Positions 26,598 through 35,593 of a stretch of DNA of 64,000 nucleotides are shown in pieces. The translations under genes were made by a program, and so were the position numbers. Location: positions 20,689 through 84,688 of the forward strand of contig CALIAG010000184.1 of assembly GCA_938041325.1 (NCBI GenBank), in the 5' to 3' direction. Origin of the DNA: an uncultured Saprospiraceae bacterium (GTDB taxonomy: Bacteria; Bacteroidota; Bacteroidia; Chitinophagales; Saprospiraceae). Every line of letters begins with the position of its first letter. The first letter of the stretch is position 1. The notes below the pieces were generated by a model. That model had not been told where the DNA came from and ran no database searches. It saw only the letters and a program-made list of their open reading frames with translations.

Positions 26598-27269
26598 ATG
26601 GCAAAAAAACCGACCATAATTAGTGTAGCAAATAGCAAAGGAGGCGTAGGAAAATCATTGGTTTCAATTATGCTTTCAGTAGCTCTTGCAAAAGATAAGA
26701 AGAAAAAAGTGTTGATTATAGATTGTGATAATCAAGGCTCTGTAAGGGACATGTACGAATCAGAAAAAGAAAATTATGAGCAGGATCCAGCAATAGAGGT
26801 GGAAGAACTGACTCCGCGGAAAGTACAGACCTTTTTGAAAAGATTTGGAGGAGACTATGACTATGTTTTTATTGATGTACCTCGGATGACGGATGCAAAA
26901 AAAGACAATGCAACCATTATGTTGTTGTACAATTGTGATTGCATATTGATTCCTGTAATAGGTAGTGAAGTAGACGTATTGTCAACACTAGATTTCTTGA
27001 CTATCGTCCAGGAGGCAGCAGTTGATAAAAAAGAAATGGGTGAAGACTTAAAATATTTTGGTTTTATAAATAGACGAAACCAACGTAAATCGAATGAAGA
27101 GTTTTCAAATTTTATGAGCAAACAAAAGTTGAAAATGTTCAACAATTCTCTATACGATTTACGAATATTTACCGAACCTTCTTTTCATAAATCTTTATTA
27201 GAAAGTGCGGAAGGAAAGAGGAGATTCGGAGAATTCTATAAAGAGTTTTTACAAAAATTTAAATTGTAA
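26598..27269 (+). CDS. orphan ParA/MinD-type ATPase
   Basis: A 223-residue deviant-Walker-A ATPase: SVANSKGGVGKSLVS (signature lysine in KGGVGKS, residues 14-20), switch I in IDCDNQGSVRDM, Walker B in YVFIDVPRM. This size and the lack of an N-terminal DNA-binding domain fit small ParA-like positioning ATPases, which segregate DNA or protein complexes. No ParB gene or parS-like sequence is adjacent. It is 19 bp upstream of lpxD on the same strand. The middle segment (ESEKENYEQDPAIEVEE) is unusually acidic. The cargo is unknown. Confidence 0.88.
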   Translation: MAKKPTIISVANSKGGVGKSLVSIMLSVALAKDKKKKVLIIDCDNQGSVRDMYESEKENYEQDPAIEVEELTPRKVQTFLKRFGGDYDYVFIDVPRMTDAKKDNATIMLLYNCDCILIPVIGSEVDVLSTLDFLTIVQEAAVDKKEMGEDLKYFGFINRRNQRKSNEEFSNFMSKQKLKMFNNSLYDLRIFTEPSFHKSLLESAEGKRRFGEFYKEFLQKFKL

Positions 27270-27288
27270 TTTTTAATAAATCCGATCA

Positions 27289-28221
27289 ATGAAATTCCCT
27301 CAATCAATTCCTGTTTCTGAAATTGCTGAAAAATATAAAGCAAAGATAATTGGAAACCCGGAGACCTTGGTTGAGGGAATTAATGAAATACACAAAGTTC
27401 AAAACGGAGATATTACTTTTTGTGATGTAGCAAAGTATTTCAAGAAGTCACTAGAATCACCAGCCACCATTATCATTCTCAATGAAGAGACAGAATGCCC
27501 TCCCGGCAAAGTTCTATTGATCGTGGATCAACCCTTTGAAGTTTACAACAACATCGTTTTATCCTATCGTCCGAAAAGCCATATTTCTAAAACACTATCT
27601 GATAGTGCCCAAATAGATGAAAGTACTATTATCGAACCCAATGTTGTAATTGGAGACCATGTGAAGATTGGTAAGAACTGCCACATTCAGGCAAATGTTA
27701 CCATTGCAGAACATACAATTATTGGCGATTTTGTAAAAATTCAATCGGGTTCGGTCATAGGTACAGATGCATTCTATTTTAAAAAAACAAATGAAACGTA
27801 TAAGAAGTGGCAATCAGGTGGCAGGGTGATCATCGGTGATCATGTGGATATTGGTGCTGCTTGTACCATTAACAAAGGAGTTTCCGGAGATACAATAATC
27901 GGAGCTGGGACAAAGATTGATTGTCAAGTCCATATTGGTCATGGAGTAGAGGTTGGAAAGAATTGTTTGTTTGCTGCACAAGTAGGAATAGGAGGAAAGG
28001 CAATCATTGAAGATGGCGTTACTTTATACGGGCAAGTAGGTGTAATTAATGGAATCAGAATAGGAGCCAATGCTGTTGTGTTAAGTGGCTCTGGAGTGTC
28101 AAAGGATTTGGAAGGAGGTAAAACTTATTTTGGAGCCCCAGTTGTAGAAGCACGAGAGCGAATGAAAGAATTGGTAGCTTTAAAGAAGCTACCAGCCCTT
28201 TTGAAAAAGTTAGATCGCTAA
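27289..28221 (+). CDS. lpxD: LpxD-type UDP-3-O-acylglucosamine N-acyltransferase
   Basis: A 310-residue acyltransferase of lipid A synthesis, expected to transfer a hydroxyacyl chain from acyl-ACP to the 2-amino group of UDP-3-O-acylglucosamine. An N-terminal LpxD uridine-binding domain (residues 1-105) is followed by hexapeptide repeats of a left-handed beta-helix (IIEPNVVIGDHVKIGKNC onward). The HIGHGVEVGKNC region holds the probable catalytic histidine. Bacteroidota often carry two LpxD-like paralogues, and this one, next to parA rather than lpxC or fabZ, may be the secondary copy. Its 3' end overlaps the convergent tag gene by 4 bp. Confidence 0.85.
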   Translation: MKFPQSIPVSEIAEKYKAKIIGNPETLVEGINEIHKVQNGDITFCDVAKYFKKSLESPATIIILNEETECPPGKVLLIVDQPFEVYNNIVLSYRPKSHISKTLSDSAQIDESTIIEPNVVIGDHVKIGKNCHIQANVTIAEHTIIGDFVKIQSGSVIGTDAFYFKKTNETYKKWQSGGRVIIGDHVDIGAACTINKGVSGDTIIGAGTKIDCQVHIGHGVEVGKNCLFAAQVGIGGKAIIEDGVTLYGQVGVINGIRIGANAVVLSGSGVSKDLEGGKTYFGAPVVEARERMKELVALKKLPALLKKLDR

Positions 28222-28787
28222 CAACAATCCTTGTATCTAAAACAATCAGTAGTATGGTCGTTTACCATTCCAACGGCTTGCATATATGCGTAGCAAATTG
28301 TTGTACCAACGAATTTGAATCCTCGTTTTTTTAAATCCTTGCTCATAGCATCACTTTCGGCGGTACTAGCTGGAACTTGTTCCATTTTTTTCCATTTATT
28401 GATTATCGGTTTTCCATTTACAAACTGCCAAATGTATTTGTCAAAACTTCCGAACTCTTTCTGAATGGCTATAAAAGCTTTGGCATTAGATACAGTCGAT
28501 CTCACCTTCAATTTGTTTCGAACGATTCCAGGGTTCAATAAATTCTTTTCTATTTTCTTTTCGGTGTACCGACTAATCTTCTTTACATCAAAATTGTCAA
28601 ATGCTTTTCGATAACCTTCTCTCTTTTTCAAAATAGTAATCCAATTCAAACCAGCTTGAGCTCCTTCAAGTGTAATCATTTCAAAAAGCATTTGGTCATC
28701 ATGAACCGGGACACCCCATTCTTCATCATGGTAATCTTGATAAATGTCTAGATTGCCTGCCCAAACGCATCTGTGTTTTTCACTCAT
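28218..28787 (-). CDS. tag: DNA-3-methyladenine glycosylase I
   Basis: A 189-residue base-excision repair glycosylase that removes 3-methyladenine from alkylated DNA. The zinc ligands are present: C7 (HRCVWAG), H20 (DYHDEEWG), and a C-terminal H and C in NDHTTDCFRY. EGAQAGLNWITILKKREGYR and GFKFVGTTICYAYMQAVGM are diagnostic of Tag. The stop codon overlaps the end of lpxD by 4 bp in convergent orientation, so the two transcripts must run into each other. Confidence 0.95.
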   Translation of the reverse strand: MSEKHRCVWAGNLDIYQDYHDEEWGVPVHDDQMLFEMITLEGAQAGLNWITILKKREGYRKAFDNFDVKKISRYTEKKIEKNLLNPGIVRNKLKVRSTVSNAKAFIAIQKEFGSFDKYIWQFVNGKPIINKWKKMEQVPASTAESDAMSKDLKKRGFKFVGTTICYAYMQAVGMVNDHTTDCFRYKDCC

Positions 28788-28876
28788 AATTGTTTATTTT
28801 ATTGGTTTTCAAACCTTTTAATTTTTGACGTGTTAAAATATTGCAATACACTAGCAATATAGTTTATTGCTTTTTA

Positions 28877-28884
28877 TACTTTTG
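28877..28884 (+). promoter_or_regulatory. predicted -7 box for yaaA
   Basis: TACTTTTG matches TAnnTTTG, 43 bp before the yaaA ATG. No -33 TTG at standard spacing. A short repeat of TTGCAATA/AGCAATAT lies just upstream. Confidence 0.4.
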
Positions 28885-28926
28885 AACTTCAGTGTTTACT
28901 ATTGAGATCACAAAATAAATATATTT

Positions 28927-29688
28927 ATGATTCTGCTACTATCTCCTGCGAAAACTTTAGACTTTAGTCCAAGTGATTTGAGTATCCATACTACTCCTCG
29001 TTTGTTGGAGCACAGTGAAAAATTAGTAGGTGTCTTGAAAAAGAAATCGGCTAGAAGTTTGACGAAGTTGATGAAAGTGTCAGATAAGATAGCAGAACTA
29101 AATGTTGATCGATTTCAAAAATACGGGACTCCATTTACCTTGGATAACTCAAAACAAGCCATTCTAGCATTCAAAGGTGATGTATATACAGGGCTAGAAG
29201 CCGAGACTTTTTCTAAAAAAGATTTTGATTTTGCTCAAAAGCATTTGAGAATCCTTTCTGGTTTATATGGACTTCTCACTCCTCTTGATTTGATGCAGGC
29301 TTATCGATTAGAGATGGGGACGAGGTTGAAAAATGGAAAAAATAAAAACTTATACGAATTTTGGGATGATAAAATTACCACATTGGTAAATGATGACTTA
29401 GTAGCTAATAAAGGCAAAACGATTTTAAACCTTGCTTCAAAAGAATATTTTCATTCGATCAAGATAGATCAGTTGAAAGGAAATCTGGTAAATGTTCATT
29501 TCCACGAAAATAGAAATGGAATATATAAGGTGATTTCGTTCAATGCGAAAAAGGCACGTGGTGCGATGGCAAATCAAATTATCAAAAGCAAAATTACAAA
29601 AGTAGAAAAGATTAAAGCGCTTGAAATAGATGGCTACATCTATAGCGAGGAAAGGTCAGATTCTTCGAATTATTCCTTTATAAAATAA
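28927..29688 (+). CDS. yaaA: YaaA-family peroxide stress protein
   Basis: A 253-residue DUF328 protein. YaaA in E. coli lowers free iron and limits Fenton damage under peroxide stress, and binds DNA. Diagnostic blocks are LLSPAKTLDF at the N terminus, AILAFKGDVYTGLEAETF, LRILSGLYGLLTPLDLMQAYRLEMG and VISFNAKKARGAMAN. Length matches the family. Cytoplasmic. Probably its own transcription unit from the -7 box at 28877; the nearby tag gene is divergent. Confidence 0.95.
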   Translation: MILLLSPAKTLDFSPSDLSIHTTPRLLEHSEKLVGVLKKKSARSLTKLMKVSDKIAELNVDRFQKYGTPFTLDNSKQAILAFKGDVYTGLEAETFSKKDFDFAQKHLRILSGLYGLLTPLDLMQAYRLEMGTRLKNGKNKNLYEFWDDKITTLVNDDLVANKGKTILNLASKEYFHSIKIDQLKGNLVNVHFHENRNGIYKVISFNAKKARGAMANQIIKSKITKVEKIKALEIDGYIYSEERSDSSNYSFIK

Positions 29689-29787
29689 AGACGACCTGAG
29701 ATCAGGCTTTGTAAGGAAAGTTTGAATTATAAAAAATAAGCCTTAACTTCTCATAGAAGATGTTTTTTTTGAATAAACCATCTACTG

Positions 29788-30318
29788 ATGACGCATCAGG
29801 ATGCCTTACATTTTATAAAAGACGGGGTTATAATTAAAGGAGGGGTTTGGGCTGATTTAGGTTCTGGAAAAGGAACTTTCACAAAAGCCCTAAGTAATCT
29901 CATTGGACCCAACGGTCTGATATATGCTATTGATTTGGATCCGGGAGTAGAGGACCTTGAAAGAATTTCTGACCAAGAAGATCAAGCAAAAGTTATAGGT
30001 TTAAATTTAGACTTCACAAAAGAATTAGAGTTGCCTCAGCTTGATGGCATTTTAATGGCGAACTCACTTCACTACGTAAAAAATCAGATAGAATTTTTAG
30101 AACAAACCATCCCATTATTGCGTCTTGGAGGCGTTTTGGTTTTAATTGAATATGATATTTCTGTTGGAAATCCTTGGGTGCCTTATCCGGTTTCGTTAAA
30201 GAAGTTCACTCAAATGGCAGCGAATCTACCAATTACAAAACCGATGGAAATAAACAGACGTACCTCAATATACGGGCAAGGTCAAATGTATTTGTCGATT
30301 GCTTTAGCAGATTTTTAA
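29788..30318 (+). CDS. short class I SAM-dependent methyltransferase
   Basis: A 176-residue methyltransferase fold. Motif I is WADLGSGKGTFT, the motif II acidic residue is in YAIDLDPG, and LDGILMANSLHYVKN is the motif IV region. The wording resembles UbiE/Methyltransf_11-type enzymes, but the protein lacks a long C-terminal domain, so the substrate cannot be guessed. The start ATG at 29788 opens directly into the fold (MTHQDALHFIKDGV). It is followed by a strong bidirectional terminator. Confidence 0.82.
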   Translation: MTHQDALHFIKDGVIIKGGVWADLGSGKGTFTKALSNLIGPNGLIYAIDLDPGVEDLERISDQEDQAKVIGLNLDFTKELELPQLDGILMANSLHYVKNQIEFLEQTIPLLRLGGVLVLIEYDISVGNPWVPYPVSLKKFTQMAANLPITKPMEINRRTSIYGQGQMYLSIALADF

Positions 30319-30339
30319 ACAAATGATTGCTCATTAAAA

Positions 30340-30373
30340 AAAAAGACTTTGTGCTGATGCACAAAGTCTTTTT
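30340..30373. terminator. bidirectional intrinsic terminator
   Basis: A perfect 15-bp stem AAAAAGACTTTGTGC / GCACAAAGTCTTTTT with a TGAT loop lies between the convergent methyltransferase and T9SS-cargo genes. It has A/T tracts on both sides. Confidence 0.92.
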
Positions 30374-30400
30374 GATCAAATATAAATTTGAATTGTCGAT

Positions 30401-32071
30401 TTAGTTTTTGAAAAACTTCACCGTCTGTCTTTCTGTAGCAGACTTGATTTCCATAAAGTAAAGACCTTCTGTTAATTTACCTAAGTCTAACTCTACAGTG
30501 TTTTCACCCTGATTTAGATTCAACAGAGGAACAGCTAAACTACGCTGACCTAGTGTGTTGTAAACTTCTACAACTACCTCTTTTGACTCCTCCAAAGTAA
30601 ATTGAAGATTAGCAATATCGGTAACAGGATTCGGGAAAAATTTCAAATCTTCTGCAACTGGTAATTCTGCAATACCAACAGTATTGTTTGTCTCAGCTAC
30701 TAGTTGAAAGAAATAGTTACCAGGAAGATCACTTGTCAAACGAGTAGAAATTCTGATTAAATAATCTTGTGCGACAGCAGGTAAGTTAGTCAGTGTATCA
30801 TACTGAACTGTATTATCTGGAGTAACGCCAAAACAAGTGCCACCTACTGTGGTGAAATCTACTTGTTCGCCACAAGTGTTAAAGAAATCAATGAAGTAAG
30901 ATGCTTCAGGAGTTTGAGAAAAGAATCTCATTTCAACAGTTGTATTTCCTAAAGAATTGAAAGCGTACCAAACGTCAGAGAATTCTCCACCATTTGTATT
31001 TCCTAAACAAGGAGGAAATTGGTAATCATCAAAAACAAAGCTACCACCAATCGTTGTACCTTCTACTGTTCCGTCAAACATGTCAGCAGCTTCTGCACTT
31101 ACAATTTCAGCTAAAACAGGAGCCAAACATTCATCATTTGCTGGCACAGGAGGAGGAGTTGTATTGGTCAATGTAAACGTTCCACTTCCTTGGTCACCAC
31201 CAAATCCTCCTAATCTCAAGTAATAAGTCGTTCCAGCAACTGCATCAAAAAACAATAAAGAACTAAAAGCCATGCAGCCAGCTCCGTCATCATTACAAGA
31301 CACTAAATCCGCATCTTCAAAAGGACAACCAGCTCCGCCAGTATAAACGCCCATTCTCGTATCAAAGGTCACCATATCACAAGCTGACCATTCAATCGTT
31401 CCATCCATAGTTGGTGTAAATGAATACCAGATATCTGCTTGAACGTTGTCGTCACCAAACCCAAAACAAGGATTGTTAGGGTGAGCAGGACCATCTGTAG
31501 TGGCGTTGGTAGTCTCAAATGTAGTAGTACCTAATTGAGCTTCAATAGCACCGGCACAGAAATTGTTTTCTGGACCTTCAGACTGTGTAAGAAGAACAGT
31601 TCCCATTCCAGAAGTTGCAGGAATGGTATCCGCAGCAAATCCTCCTAATCGCAGTAAATAAGTTTCTCCAGTCGTTACTGGCCAAATTACTTCTGAAGTA
31701 AAAGCAGCAGCACTACAAGCAGTAGGACCATCGTCATTACAGAAAAAAGCGTTGCCAGCCAAATCAGCGCAAGTTACACCTGCTTGGTAAACGACTATTC
31801 TTGAATCGTAATCTGCAGTTCCACAGTTTGACCATTTAGCTTCACCATCAAAAGTGGCAGTATAAGTAAACCAAATATCATTAGGAATAGAATCGTTGTC
31901 TCCAAAACAGTTGTGAGTAGGACCATCAGTAGAAGAACCAATTGTAGAAAAATCAACCACTACGTCTTGAAGGACCTCTATCGCATTTGCACAAGCATCA
32001 TTTGCAGGTTGTGCAAAGCTGGATGTACTGCATACAAATAGCATTAACGCAAAAATGTAAAATCTTATCAT
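30401..32071 (-). CDS. secreted repeat protein with T9SS type A sorting domain
   Basis: A 556-residue protein with a signal peptide (1-20, ending SSFAQ) and three related ~140-residue beta modules (about 22-167, 168-310 and 311-470). Each opens NDxC-like (NDACANAIEV, ENNFCAGAIEA, NDECLAPVLA) and contains a DIWFTYT/DIWYSFT/DVWYAFN strand. The first two also share a CNDDG block and an LRLGGF strand. The C terminus (LKFFPNPVTD, then LTEGLYFMEIKS) is a type A T9SS domain. Paired cysteines suggest disulphide-stabilised modules. It is likely surface-exposed or released; adhesion is a guess. No close minus-strand partner. Confidence 0.9.
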   Translation of the reverse strand: MIRFYIFALMLFVCSTSSFAQPANDACANAIEVLQDVVVDFSTIGSSTDGPTHNCFGDNDSIPNDIWFTYTATFDGEAKWSNCGTADYDSRIVVYQAGVTCADLAGNAFFCNDDGPTACSAAAFTSEVIWPVTTGETYLLRLGGFAADTIPATSGMGTVLLTQSEGPENNFCAGAIEAQLGTTTFETTNATTDGPAHPNNPCFGFGDDNVQADIWYSFTPTMDGTIEWSACDMVTFDTRMGVYTGGAGCPFEDADLVSCNDDGAGCMAFSSLLFFDAVAGTTYYLRLGGFGGDQGSGTFTLTNTTPPPVPANDECLAPVLAEIVSAEAADMFDGTVEGTTIGGSFVFDDYQFPPCLGNTNGGEFSDVWYAFNSLGNTTVEMRFFSQTPEASYFIDFFNTCGEQVDFTTVGGTCFGVTPDNTVQYDTLTNLPAVAQDYLIRISTRLTSDLPGNYFFQLVAETNNTVGIAELPVAEDLKFFPNPVTDIANLQFTLEESKEVVVEVYNTLGQRSLAVPLLNLNQGENTVELDLGKLTEGLYFMEIKSATERQTVKFFKN

Positions 32072-32360
32072 AAGTCATATTTTTTTTACTAGAGAAATGT
32101 ACTCTCTATGAAATGAGTGAAAATGTACACAGCTTTATATACTCGAAATTAGTAATTATTTATCTGTTTTGAAATTTTTAGAACAAGGCATACTGTCATT
32201 AAATGCTAATCTTAGACATTTTACATTGTTTAGACATATAAAAAACAAATTCTACCACAAGAAAAAGGGTGTAAACATCAATTGTGGCTAATTTTTAAAA
32301 ATTTCAGCAAATGTTATCAATATCATCCTAAAGGATGAGAGAACAAGTTTTATGTGCCCT

Positions 32361-32368
32361 TATATTTG
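32361..32368 (+). promoter_or_regulatory. predicted -7 box for a 69-residue protein gene
   Basis: TATATTTG, a perfect TAnnTTTG match, lies 38 bp before the ATG at 32407, giving a leader of about 30 nt. The rest of the 335-bp gap (32072-32406) is AT-rich with a short TCCTAAAGGA inverted repeat (about 32327) and nothing else I can identify. Confidence 0.45.
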
Positions 32369-32406
32369 GAACATAATATTTATTCCAAACCCTAAATTTT
32401 AGTAAA

Positions 32407-32616
32407 ATGAAAAAGATATTTCTCACTGCAGTTACAACCTTTTTAGTTACAAGTTTCGTTTTGGGCCAGTCTGCTTTATTAACAGCACAAGGAGTTGAGG
32501 TGTCAAAATTTACCTTAGCGGCATCAAGTGTTCTGTTGCTTTCCGTTGGTGTAAAGGACCTTTATTCTTGGATTAACTTAGGATTTGACATCGATTTGAA
32601 GGGCATTAATTTATAG
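32407..32616 (+). CDS. small exported or membrane protein
   Basis: A 69-residue protein with a signal-peptide-like N terminus (MKKIFLTAVTTFLVTSFVLGQ). A second hydrophobic stretch follows (FTLAASSVLLLSVGVKDLYS, about 36-55), so the mature form may be a single-span membrane protein. No family recognised. The promoter box immediately upstream and a normal Bacteroidota signal peptide support a real gene. Confidence 0.65.
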   Translation: MKKIFLTAVTTFLVTSFVLGQSALLTAQGVEVSKFTLAASSVLLLSVGVKDLYSWINLGFDIDLKGINL

Positions 32617-32711
32617 AAAGAATATAATTTAAGGAATTTTTGCTCTCTTTCGACTAAAATCTCCCCCATATAGAATTCGATCTTTGGTGAATTAAACCGG
32701 CACATTTTTAT

Positions 32712-32719
32712 TAAATTTG
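32712..32719 (+). promoter_or_regulatory. predicted -7 box for the sulfatase operon
   Basis: TAAATTTG matches TAnnTTTG and lies 22 bp before the ATG at 32741. A TTTG at 32683-32686 could be a -33 element, but the 25-bp spacing is too long. Confidence 0.4.
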
Positions 32720-32740
32720 GTAAACTCAAGTTTAATAAAA

Positions 32741-34423
32741 ATGGCAAATCGAATTTTTAGTTTCCTCTTTCTAGTATGCTTTCTTTCTTGCTCTCAGATA
32801 GAAACAACTACTACAAATTCTAAAGAAAATAACCTGACTCTTCCCAACCGACCCAATATTCTGTGGTTGGTTGCGGAAGATTTAAGTCCTGTAATACCAT
32901 CTTTTGGAGACAGTACTATACAAACGCCTAGCTTAAGCCGTTTGGCTGCTGAAGGGGTGTGTTTTGATAACTTTTATTCTCCTTCTGGTGTCTGCGCTCC
33001 AAGTCGCTCTGCCATTGCTACAGGAATGTATCCTACCCGTATTGGAACCAATCATATGCGAACCGGTCCTTGGTATATAGGAAAACTCAGCGATGAGCAA
33101 TTAAAAACAGCCGCTGCATGGTGGCCCAAAAGCATTCCGATGCACGAAGCTGTACCCCCACCATCTGTAAAAATGATGAGCGAATATTTGAGAGCGGAAG
33201 GGTATTATTGCTCCAACAATTCTAAAGAAGATTATCAATTTATCAAAAGCATTACGGCCTGGGATGAGTCCAATAATGAGGCGCATTGGAGAAACCGGAA
33301 AAAAGGACAACCTTTCTTTTCTATCTTTAATTTTAATGTTTGCCATGAATCTCAAATTTGGGGAAAGACCAATGACTCTTTATGGGTTGATGAAAACTTA
33401 GAAGTTCCTGTACCACCGTATTTACCAGATACAGAAATTGGCCGCAAGGACGTTAGAAGAATGTATTCGAACGTAAAAGAGATGGATTTTCAAGTTGGTG
33501 AAATTCTTTCCCAATTGGAAGAAGATGGGTTATTGGATAGTACAATTATATTTTGGTATACAGACCACGGTGGACCATTGCCACGGCAAAAACGTTTACT
33601 CTATGATTCAGGAATCAAAGTGCCTATGATAGTACGTTTTCCACGGGCACAAAAAGCAAAAGAGAGAAGAGATGAGATGTTGAGTTTTATTGATTTAGCT
33701 CCAACCGTTTTGTCATTGGCAGGGATAAAGCCTGGAGACCATTTTGATGGCAAGGCTTTTTTAGGCGAACATACTTTTAAAGGTGAGCGCAAATATATTC
33801 ATGCAGCAGGTGATCGTTTTGATGCTTTGTATGATACCAACAGAGCTACTCGAGATAAAAGGTATAAATACATTCGCTATTTTCAACCAGAAAAACCAAT
33901 GTTGTTACCTGTAAAATATAGAGAAAGCATGGCCATTATGCAGGAATTGAATAGCTTGAATGAAAAAGGGAAACTAACCCCTGAGCAAGCGCAATGGTAT
34001 CGAAAAACGAAACCGGATGAAGAACTTTTTGATACCCAAAATGACCCTCATGAGTTAAAAAATCTAGCAACGGATCCGGCACACAAAGATAAGTTAGAGG
34101 AATTGAGAAACGAAACACTCTCGTGGATAGAGCGAGTTGATGATAAGAACATGAAACCTGAATTAGAATTGATAGAAGACTTTTGGCCTGGGCAAGTTCA
34201 ACCAAAAACCTCAAGGCCTGTTTTAGAAGAAGATGCAGGTCTGGTAAGTTTAAAATGTGATACTCCAGGAGCGTCGATTGGTTATAAGATTTTTGCAAAA
34301 GAAGAACCTGTTTCCTGGCAGGTTTATACAAAACCTTTCTCTATTGAAAAAGGGGAAACGTTGGTTTGTTCAGCGCACAGAATTGGTTATTTGCCGAGTG
34401 AATTGGTAAAGAAGGAAAATTAA
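32741..34423 (+). CDS. sulfatase, probable lipoprotein
   Basis: A type I sulfatase of about 560 residues. I use ATG 32741, which opens a lipoprotein-type signal peptide (MANRIFSFLFLVCFLSC). The extension to TTG 32717 would overlap the -7 box. The catalytic motif C85-A-P-S-R (GVCAPSRSAIATGMYP) has the cysteine matured to formylglycine. Metal ligands are in LWLVAEDLSP and WYTDHGGPLPRQKRL. The C terminus (about 490-560) forms a small extra beta domain with chitobiase-like wording. The substrate is probably a sulfated polysaccharide, unproven. It is first in a three-gene operon with a PPP phosphatase (43-bp gap) and a CotH-like protein. Confidence 0.9.
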   Translation: MANRIFSFLFLVCFLSCSQIETTTTNSKENNLTLPNRPNILWLVAEDLSPVIPSFGDSTIQTPSLSRLAAEGVCFDNFYSPSGVCAPSRSAIATGMYPTRIGTNHMRTGPWYIGKLSDEQLKTAAAWWPKSIPMHEAVPPPSVKMMSEYLRAEGYYCSNNSKEDYQFIKSITAWDESNNEAHWRNRKKGQPFFSIFNFNVCHESQIWGKTNDSLWVDENLEVPVPPYLPDTEIGRKDVRRMYSNVKEMDFQVGEILSQLEEDGLLDSTIIFWYTDHGGPLPRQKRLLYDSGIKVPMIVRFPRAQKAKERRDEMLSFIDLAPTVLSLAGIKPGDHFDGKAFLGEHTFKGERKYIHAAGDRFDALYDTNRATRDKRYKYIRYFQPEKPMLLPVKYRESMAIMQELNSLNEKGKLTPEQAQWYRKTKPDEELFDTQNDPHELKNLATDPAHKDKLEELRNETLSWIERVDDKNMKPELELIEDFWPGQVQPKTSRPVLEEDAGLVSLKCDTPGASIGYKIFAKEEPVSWQVYTKPFSIEKGETLVCSAHRIGYLPSELVKKEN

Positions 34424-34466
34424 ATGGTAACCTTTTTTAGATTTAAAAAATAGAATAATTGTGAAA

Positions 34467-35558
34467 ATGGAAATAGTGAAAAAGTGTTTTGTAATAGGTC
34501 TTTTGACTTTGCTTTGCTCGAATTTTGCCACTGGACAAAAAACGGAAAGCTTTGTTGATGGACCCTATGTGTTTATAAAAAAGGATTCATTGGTTTACAA
34601 ATGGATTAGAAATAAAGAGGTTATTACAAAGGAATTTAAAACGGAAGGCATTAGTGAAATGTCTTTACCGGATTCTTTGCCGTTTCCAAATGACCATTCT
34701 TTTTTATTTGATAAAAAAAGAAAGCAAGAATATCACTTCACAGAGGTTGACCGTTTTGTTGCTATAAGTGACGTTCATGGTCAATATGAAACCATGATTA
34801 AATTGCTGGAAGCCAATAAAGTAATTAATGAATCAGGGGAATGGGTTTATGGAAATGGACATCTTGTTTTGGTCGGAGATATTTTTGATCGTGGAAACAA
34901 GGTGAATGAAATCTGTTGGTTTCTGTATAATCTGGAAAAAAAGGCAGAAGCAAAAGGAGGGAAGCTACATGTTTTGCTTGGAAACCATGAGGCAATGATC
35001 TTTGGAGCAGATTTGCGTTACGTACATAAGAATTATCGTTATTCAATGGCTTTGTTGAAAAAGCCGTACAATGAATTATACGATAACAATACCATCATAG
35101 GACGTTGGCTGCGCACAAAACCAATTGCTATTTCGATCAATGATATTGCTTTTGTACATGCAGGAATTTCTGAGGAAGTAGTAGAGCTTAATTTTTCTTT
35201 TAAAAGAATCAATAAACTTTTCCGAGATAAAATATTTGACCAAAAAAAGCCGTCGATTGAAGTAAGTCCAAGTTTGTTTTTACTGGACGAAGGAGATGGT
35301 CCACTTTGGTATCGAGGATATTTTATGGATCCCGATTTTACAGAAGAGAATGCGCAACGTATTCTAGATAAACTTGGATACAAGCACATAGTCGTAGGGC
35401 ATACTTCCATGAAAAACATCAAATCGTATTTCAATAATAAAATTATCTGCGTCGACTCAAGTATTAAAGAAGGCAATAAAGGAGAAGTGTTGATTTATGA
35501 AAAAGGTCAATTTTCTAGAGGAATGTTAGATGGGTCACGAAAAGAAATGCTTGAATAA
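34467..35558 (+). CDS. exported PPP-type metallophosphatase
   Basis: A calcineurin-like phosphoesterase of about 363 residues with a signal peptide (about 1-24, ending NFATGQ). A GTG two codons upstream (34461) is an alternative start. The PPP/Shelph signature is complete: SDVHG (101-105), GDIFDRG (137-143), GNHE (172-175), then FVHAGIS and VGHTSM. Such proteins are protein- or phospho-ester phosphatases with two metal ions. Export places it outside the cytoplasm. It sits between a sulfatase and a CotH-like kinase gene with gaps of about 40 bp, suggesting reversible phosphorylation in the envelope. Confidence 0.87.
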   Translation: MEIVKKCFVIGLLTLLCSNFATGQKTESFVDGPYVFIKKDSLVYKWIRNKEVITKEFKTEGISEMSLPDSLPFPNDHSFLFDKKRKQEYHFTEVDRFVAISDVHGQYETMIKLLEANKVINESGEWVYGNGHLVLVGDIFDRGNKVNEICWFLYNLEKKAEAKGGKLHVLLGNHEAMIFGADLRYVHKNYRYSMALLKKPYNELYDNNTIIGRWLRTKPIAISINDIAFVHAGISEEVVELNFSFKRINKLFRDKIFDQKKPSIEVSPSLFLLDEGDGPLWYRGYFMDPDFTEENAQRILDKLGYKHIVVGHTSMKNIKSYFNNKIICVDSSIKEGNKGEVLIYEKGQFSRGMLDGSRKEMLE

Positions 35559-35593
35559 AACCCCGAAAATTTATTAATAACTCCACGAAATCA

